Shown one piece after another: positions 5,536-8,885 of a stretch of 8,885 nt of DNA (positions are counted from its first letter, which is position 1; every line of letters begins with the position of its first letter). The notes below the pieces were generated by a model. The model made no database searches. It was not told the origin of the DNA and was given only the letters and a program-made list of their open reading frames with translations. The stretch is from an uncultured Flavobacteriaceae bacterium (GTDB lineage: Bacteria > Bacteroidota > Bacteroidia > Flavobacteriales > Flavobacteriaceae): positions 1 to 8,885 of the forward strand of contig CALITN010000152.1 of the NCBI GenBank assembly GCA_938041595.1. Direction: 5' to 3'. Both the position numbers and the translations under genes were made by a program.

Positions 5536-6618
5536 ATGGAAAATACTCCCGCAATGCGCGACTGGCTAACTGATTTTGGTCTCGATCATCCTTTGGTGAT
5601 TGGGGGGCCTTGCAGTGCTGAAACAGAAGAACAGTTATTGAAAATTGCCCATGAATTAAAAGACACTGATGTCACGGTATTTCGTGCTGGTATATGGAAG
5701 CCGCGAACACGCCCTGGAAATTTTGAGGGTGTTGGTGCTATTGGTCTCAAATGGCTCCAGCGTGTCAAAGAAGAAACAGGAATGCTTACTGCAACGGAAG
5801 TAGCTAATAAAGACCATGTAAAATTAGCTTTGGAGCACGATATTGATGTTTTATGGATTGGTGCCCGTTCAACAGTGAGTCCGTTTATTGTGCAGGAAAT
5901 TGCGGATGCCTTGGAAGGGACAGATAAAATTGTCTTGGTCAAAAATCCAGTAAACCCTGATGTGGCCTTGTGGCTTGGGGGAGTCGAGCGTTTGTACACG
6001 GCAAATATCAAAAATTTAGGCTTGATCCACCGTGGTTTCTCCAGTCATGGAAAAAGTAAATACCGCAATAACCCCGAATGGCAAATTGCAGTTGAAGTTC
6101 AAAATCGTTTTCCTGATTTACCTCTGATCTGTGACCCCTCGCACATTACAGGAAAGCGTGATATGATTTTTGATACCTGTCAAATGGCATTGGATCTTAA
6201 TTTTGATGGTTTGATGGTTGAAAGCCATTGGGATCCAGATAATGCTTGGAGTGATGCAGCTCAGCAAGTAACACCCGCAGCTTTGGTTCAAATCATGAAA
6301 GACCTTAAAATTCGTAAAACCACTACAGAGGAGGAAAGCTATCAGTCCGAGTTGCAGAACTTACGGGCTCAGATTGATGTTGCAGACCAAACACTATTGG
6401 ATATTTTGGGCAATCGAATGAAGGTGGCTGAAGCCATTGGAGAACTCAAAAAGTCAAATAATGTCGCAGTGCTGCAAAGTAAGCGTTGGAATGAAATTTT
6501 GGGAAAAATGGTTTTGGAAGGAAATGAACGTGGTTTAAGTGAAGAGTTTGTATTGAAACTCTTCAAAGCGATTCACCAAGAATCCATCAATCACCAAGAA
6601 CAAATTGTCAAAGCATAA
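5536..6618 (+). CDS. Bifunctional 3-deoxy-7-phosphoheptulonate (DAHP) synthase / chorismate mutase
   Basis: This 360-residue fusion begins with a class I-beta DAHP synthase (about 15-260). It condenses phosphoenolpyruvate with erythrose 4-phosphate, the entry step of the shikimate pathway. Motifs are GGPCSAE (23-29, metal ligand Cys26), KPRTRPGNFEGVG (55-67), GARS (109-112), LVKNP (134-138), CDPSHITGKRD (199-209, His202) and VESHWDP (228-234, Glu229). A C-terminal AroQ-type chorismate mutase (about 267-357) follows, with LRAQID (Arg277), LGNRMKVAEAIGELKK (Arg294, Lys305) and a helix ending in HQESINHQ. It turns chorismate into prephenate, the substrate of PheA and TyrA in this operon. This fusion order is known in Bacteroidota, where the mutase domain also mediates feedback inhibition by prephenate. 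The gene is often named aroF, aroG or aroA(G). It is the last gene before a strong terminator. Confidence 0.95.
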   Translation: MENTPAMRDWLTDFGLDHPLVIGGPCSAETEEQLLKIAHELKDTDVTVFRAGIWKPRTRPGNFEGVGAIGLKWLQRVKEETGMLTATEVANKDHVKLALEHDIDVLWIGARSTVSPFIVQEIADALEGTDKIVLVKNPVNPDVALWLGGVERLYTANIKNLGLIHRGFSSHGKSKYRNNPEWQIAVEVQNRFPDLPLICDPSHITGKRDMIFDTCQMALDLNFDGLMVESHWDPDNAWSDAAQQVTPAALVQIMKDLKIRKTTTEEESYQSELQNLRAQIDVADQTLLDILGNRMKVAEAIGELKKSNNVAVLQSKRWNEILGKMVLEGNERGLSEEFVLKLFKAIHQESINHQEQIVKA

Positions 6619-6620
6619 TC

Positions 6621-6651
6621 AAAAAAAACCGGCGTTTACGCCGGTTTTTTT
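6621..6651. terminator. Bidirectional intrinsic terminator
   Basis: CCGGCG (6629-6634) and CGCCGG (6639-6644) form a perfect six-pair GC stem with a TTTA loop. A8 lies on the left and T7 on the right, so the stem can extend by A-U pairs and serves either strand. It starts two bases after the DAHPS/CM stop and ends about 40 bases from the stop of the convergent aminotransferase, so it probably ends both transcripts. Confidence 0.92.
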
Positions 6652-6691
6652 ATATAGCAGAAGACTTGCTTATGGACAGGATTAGAATTGC

Positions 6692-7876
6692 TTAGGCCAA
6701 AGCTTTTGCAATTCGTGCCATCGCTTCTTTGATTTGATCTTCTGAGGCGGCATAGGAAATCCGAATGCAGTTAGGATCTCCAAAGGCATCACCCGTAACG
6801 GTGGCCACGTGTGCTTTCTCAAGAAGGTAGAGAGCAAAATCGGTTGCGTTTGTAATGGTATGCCCTTGGAGGGTTTTTCCAAAAAAAGTTGATACATCAG
6901 GAAAAACATAAAAAGCTCCGTCGGGTTCATTGACGTTAAAACCATCGATCGCACGAAGCAAATCGATAATCAATTGGCGCCGGTTTTTAAACTCATCGAC
7001 CATGTATTGAATTTTTGACACGGGAGCTTTTAGGGCTGTGATGGCAGCGCGTTGAGCAATACAATTGGTTCCACTTGTAATTTGCCCTTGCATTTTATTG
7101 CAGGCCTTAGCAATCCATTCAGGAGCTCCAATATAGCCAATCCTCCAGCCCGTCATGGCAAAGGCCTTGGCTAAGCCATTGACAGTGATGGTTCGGTCAT
7201 AAAGCGAAGGAATAGCGGCAAGGCTAAATACTTCTTCGCCGTAGTTGATATGTTCATAAATCTCATCAGAGAGAATGAAGATATCAGGATATTTTTCCAA
7301 TACTTTTGAAAGGGCACGGTATTCTGCTTCCGTATAGACCGTTCCCGATGGATTATTGGGAGAATTGAACATGATGAGCTTTGTTTTGGGCGTAATAGCC
7401 GCTTCCAACTGCTCGGGTGTTATTTTAAAATTTTGTTCAATTCCTGTGGGAACAATCACGGGAGTGGCTTCAGCCAGTGTGGCAATGGCAGAATAGCTGA
7501 CCCAATAGGGCGCAGGAAGTAATACTTCATCCCCAGGGTTAAGTAAAACCATACAGACGTTAGCAATTGACTGCTTAGCTCCAGTAGAAACCACCACTTG
7601 AGACGGTTTGTAGTTTAGATTGTTGTCGCGTTTAAATTTTTCGCAAACAGCTTCTTTGAGATCAGCATAGCCATCGACGGGAGAGTAAGAGTTATAGTTG
7701 TCGTTGACTGCTTGAATGGCTGCCTCCTTGATAAAGTCAGGGGTGTTAAAATCAGGTTCCCCTAAACTCAGTCCAATCACATCAATTCCTTGACTTTTAA
7801 GTTCTCTTGCTTTGGCTGCCATTGCTAATGTAGCAGAAATAGGCAGACTATTAATTCTTTCGGACAGTGCCTCCAT
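6692..7876 (-). CDS. Class I aminotransferase, aspartate / prephenate aminotransferase type
   Basis: This 394-residue cytosolic PLP enzyme belongs to aspartate aminotransferase subgroup I-gamma, which includes aspartate:2-oxoglutarate and prephenate (arogenate-forming) aminotransferases. Visible motifs are LSLGEPDFNTPDFIKEA (from residue 36), YSPVDGYADLKEA (64-76), NSPNNPSG (171-178), SDEIYE (203-208), GLAKAFAMTGWR (234-245, Schiff-base Lys237 and Arg245) and IRISYA (Arg372, carboxylate). The ATG at 7876 (MEALSERI) is preferred to an upstream in-frame TTG at 7885, as it fits the family N-terminus and leaves a 14-base gap after the desaturase stop. It converges on the aromatic operon and is a second candidate for transamination in Phe/Tyr synthesis, but the sequence does not settle its substrate. 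With the desaturase upstream, it is probably read from a promoter outside the window. Confidence 0.92.
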   Translation of the reverse strand: MEALSERINSLPISATLAMAAKARELKSQGIDVIGLSLGEPDFNTPDFIKEAAIQAVNDNYNSYSPVDGYADLKEAVCEKFKRDNNLNYKPSQVVVSTGAKQSIANVCMVLLNPGDEVLLPAPYWVSYSAIATLAEATPVIVPTGIEQNFKITPEQLEAAITPKTKLIMFNSPNNPSGTVYTEAEYRALSKVLEKYPDIFILSDEIYEHINYGEEVFSLAAIPSLYDRTITVNGLAKAFAMTGWRIGYIGAPEWIAKACNKMQGQITSGTNCIAQRAAITALKAPVSKIQYMVDEFKNRRQLIIDLLRAIDGFNVNEPDGAFYVFPDVSTFFGKTLQGHTITNATDFALYLLEKAHVATVTGDAFGDPNCIRISYAASEDQIKEAMARIAKALA

Positions 7877-7890
7877 AATATTCAAAATAA

Positions 7891-8885
7891 TTAGAGTGCG
7901 GGCTTGAGCCCCATTCTCTTTATAAATTTAAAATGCGAAAGTAAGGCACTTCTCGTGGTTTTGTACTCATTGTAGGGTAAATTAAACTCTTTCGCTGTTT
8001 TTTTAATGATTTTCGCAATTTCGCGATAATGTACATGCGAAATATGAGGAAAAATATGGTGTTCAATTTGAAAATTAAGCCCCCCGACATACCAATTCAC
8101 CAACCAGTTTTTCGGAGAGAAATTAGCGGTAGTATATAGTTGGTGGATAGCCCATGTGTTTTTCATTTCTTTGTGATCCTCTTCTGGGAGTGGCATTTCT
8201 GTATCTTCCACTACATGTGCTAACTGGAAGACAAGGCTTAGAATAAGTCCGGCGGTATAATGCATTACGAAAAACCCTACTAAGATTTTCCAGAAAGCAA
8301 TATCTAGAACCAAATACGGAATAACCAACCATCCAAGGAAATACAATATTTTGGTTACCACAAGTGTGATCCAAAGTTGACGAGGGCTTTTCGTTTCTGC
8401 CACACTTTTGTGATCTCTCAAGTAGCGACGCATTTGACTAAAGTCAGAGACTAAAGCCCAACGAAGGGTCAGTAATCCATAGAGAAATACAAAATAGAGG
8501 TGTTGGAAACGGTGGAACGGTTTCCAGGGTTGATGGACGGAGAACCGTAAGATACCATTGGCATCGATGTCCTCATCGTGTTCATGGATATTGGTAAAAG
8601 TGTGATGGAGGAAGTTGTGCTGCACCTTCCAGTTGTAGGAATTTCCTGCCAAAAAATAGATAGTGTCTCCCATAAGTTTGTTAATCCATGGTCTGGAAGA
8701 GTAGGAACCATGATTACCGTCGTGCATTACGTTCATGCCAATTCCAGCCATCCCCACCCCTGCTAAAAAGCAAAGTCCGAGTTGTTGCCAAGCAGGCATA
8801 GAAACCGCTAACAATAGTAAATAGGGGACAACCAATAAGCCAATCATCACGACTGATTTCATGTGGAGTTGCAAGTTTCCGGTTT
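7891..8885 (-). CDS. Membrane fatty-acid (acyl-CoA / acyl-lipid) desaturase, front-end type; N-terminus outside the window
   Basis: The frame is open through the window edge (TGN before a TTG codon at 8874), so the real start and probably some tens of residues are missing. About 330 residues are visible. The three histidine boxes that hold the di-iron centre are present: HDGNH (51-55, counted from the codon at 8874), HNFLHH (86-91) and QIEHH (269-273). Glutamine in the third box marks the front-end, linoleoyl-CoA desaturase-like group, which inserts a double bond in a membrane-bound acyl chain using O2. Hydrophobic segments at about 7-25, 32-50, 125-142, 170-190 and 195-217 fit an integral membrane protein. 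No cytochrome b5 domain is visible; one could only lie in the missing N-terminus. Such enzymes are common in marine flavobacteria, but bond position cannot be read from sequence. Confidence 0.92.
   Translation of the reverse strand, partial: TGNLQLHMKSVVMIGLLVVPYLLLLAVSMPAWQQLGLCFLAGVGMAGIGMNVMHDGNHGSYSSRPWINKLMGDTIYFLAGNSYNWKVQHNFLHHTFTNIHEHDEDIDANGILRFSVHQPWKPFHRFQHLYFVFLYGLLTLRWALVSDFSQMRRYLRDHKSVAETKSPRQLWITLVVTKILYFLGWLVIPYLVLDIAFWKILVGFFVMHYTAGLILSLVFQLAHVVEDTEMPLPEEDHKEMKNTWAIHQLYTTANFSPKNWLVNWYVGGLNFQIEHHIFPHISHVHYREIAKIIKKTAKEFNLPYNEYKTTRSALLSHFKFIKRMGLKPAL

Noticed and set aside
5586..6011. 141-codon minus-strand open frame opposite the DAHP synthase domain
   Set aside because: It is antisense to a strongly conserved catalytic domain, is low in charged clusters and rich in Ser/Thr/Pro as shadow frames often are, and has no promoter or family resemblance.
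1..8885. Mobile elements, CRISPR arrays, tRNA or rRNA genes
   Set aside because: No repeat array, transposase-like frame, terminal inverted repeat pair or cloverleaf-like segment was seen; nearly all sequence is accounted for by housekeeping genes.

Overview
The window reads as chromosomal DNA of a member of the Bacteroidota, most likely class Flavobacteriia. Four things point there: promoters of the form TTTG-N19-TAnnTTTG, gene starts without a clear Shine-Dalgarno sequence (often an A-rich run such as TAAAATG), a GldA-type gliding-motility ATPase, and an aromatic amino acid operon ordered pheA, aminotransferase, tyrA, DAHP synthase fused to chorismate mutase. All the large genes belong to recognisable families. 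The main discovery candidate is regulatory.

Left part (1-1496, plus strand): the 3' end of metH (the activation domain of cobalamin-dependent methionine synthase), a 35-codon open frame joined to both neighbours by ATGA overlaps, and metF (5,10-methylenetetrahydrofolate reductase). MetF makes the methyl-folate that MetH uses, so this is a methionine methyl-cycle unit. Converging on metF, with a 4-base overlap of the two 3' ends, is gldA on the minus strand (1493-2388). Its frame is broken by one missing base in a homopolymer.

Middle part (2389-6651, plus strand): a 326-base divergent intergenic region, then the pheA-aminotransferase-tyrA-DAHPS/CM operon. Upstream of pheA are a very good Bacteroidota promoter, a 22-codon leader peptide containing 4 Phe and 3 Tyr, a segment at the end of that peptide that can pair with the 5' arm of a terminator, and that terminator itself, whose T9 tract ends 3 bases before the pheA ATG. 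This is the layout of a ribosome-mediated transcription attenuator sensing charged tRNA-Phe and tRNA-Tyr. The operon encodes the entry enzyme of the shikimate pathway, chorismate mutase, both branch enzymes from prephenate and an aminotransferase, so with the common shikimate genes elsewhere it covers both ends of Phe and Tyr synthesis. The genes are tightly coupled (1-base gaps or ATGA overlap) and end at a strong hairpin that can work in both directions.

Right part (6692-8885, minus strand): a class I aminotransferase of the aspartate/prephenate aminotransferase type and, 14 bases upstream of it, a membrane fatty-acid desaturase of the front-end type (third histidine box QIEHH), whose N-terminus lies beyond the window. 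I see no mobile element, CRISPR array, tRNA or rRNA gene.
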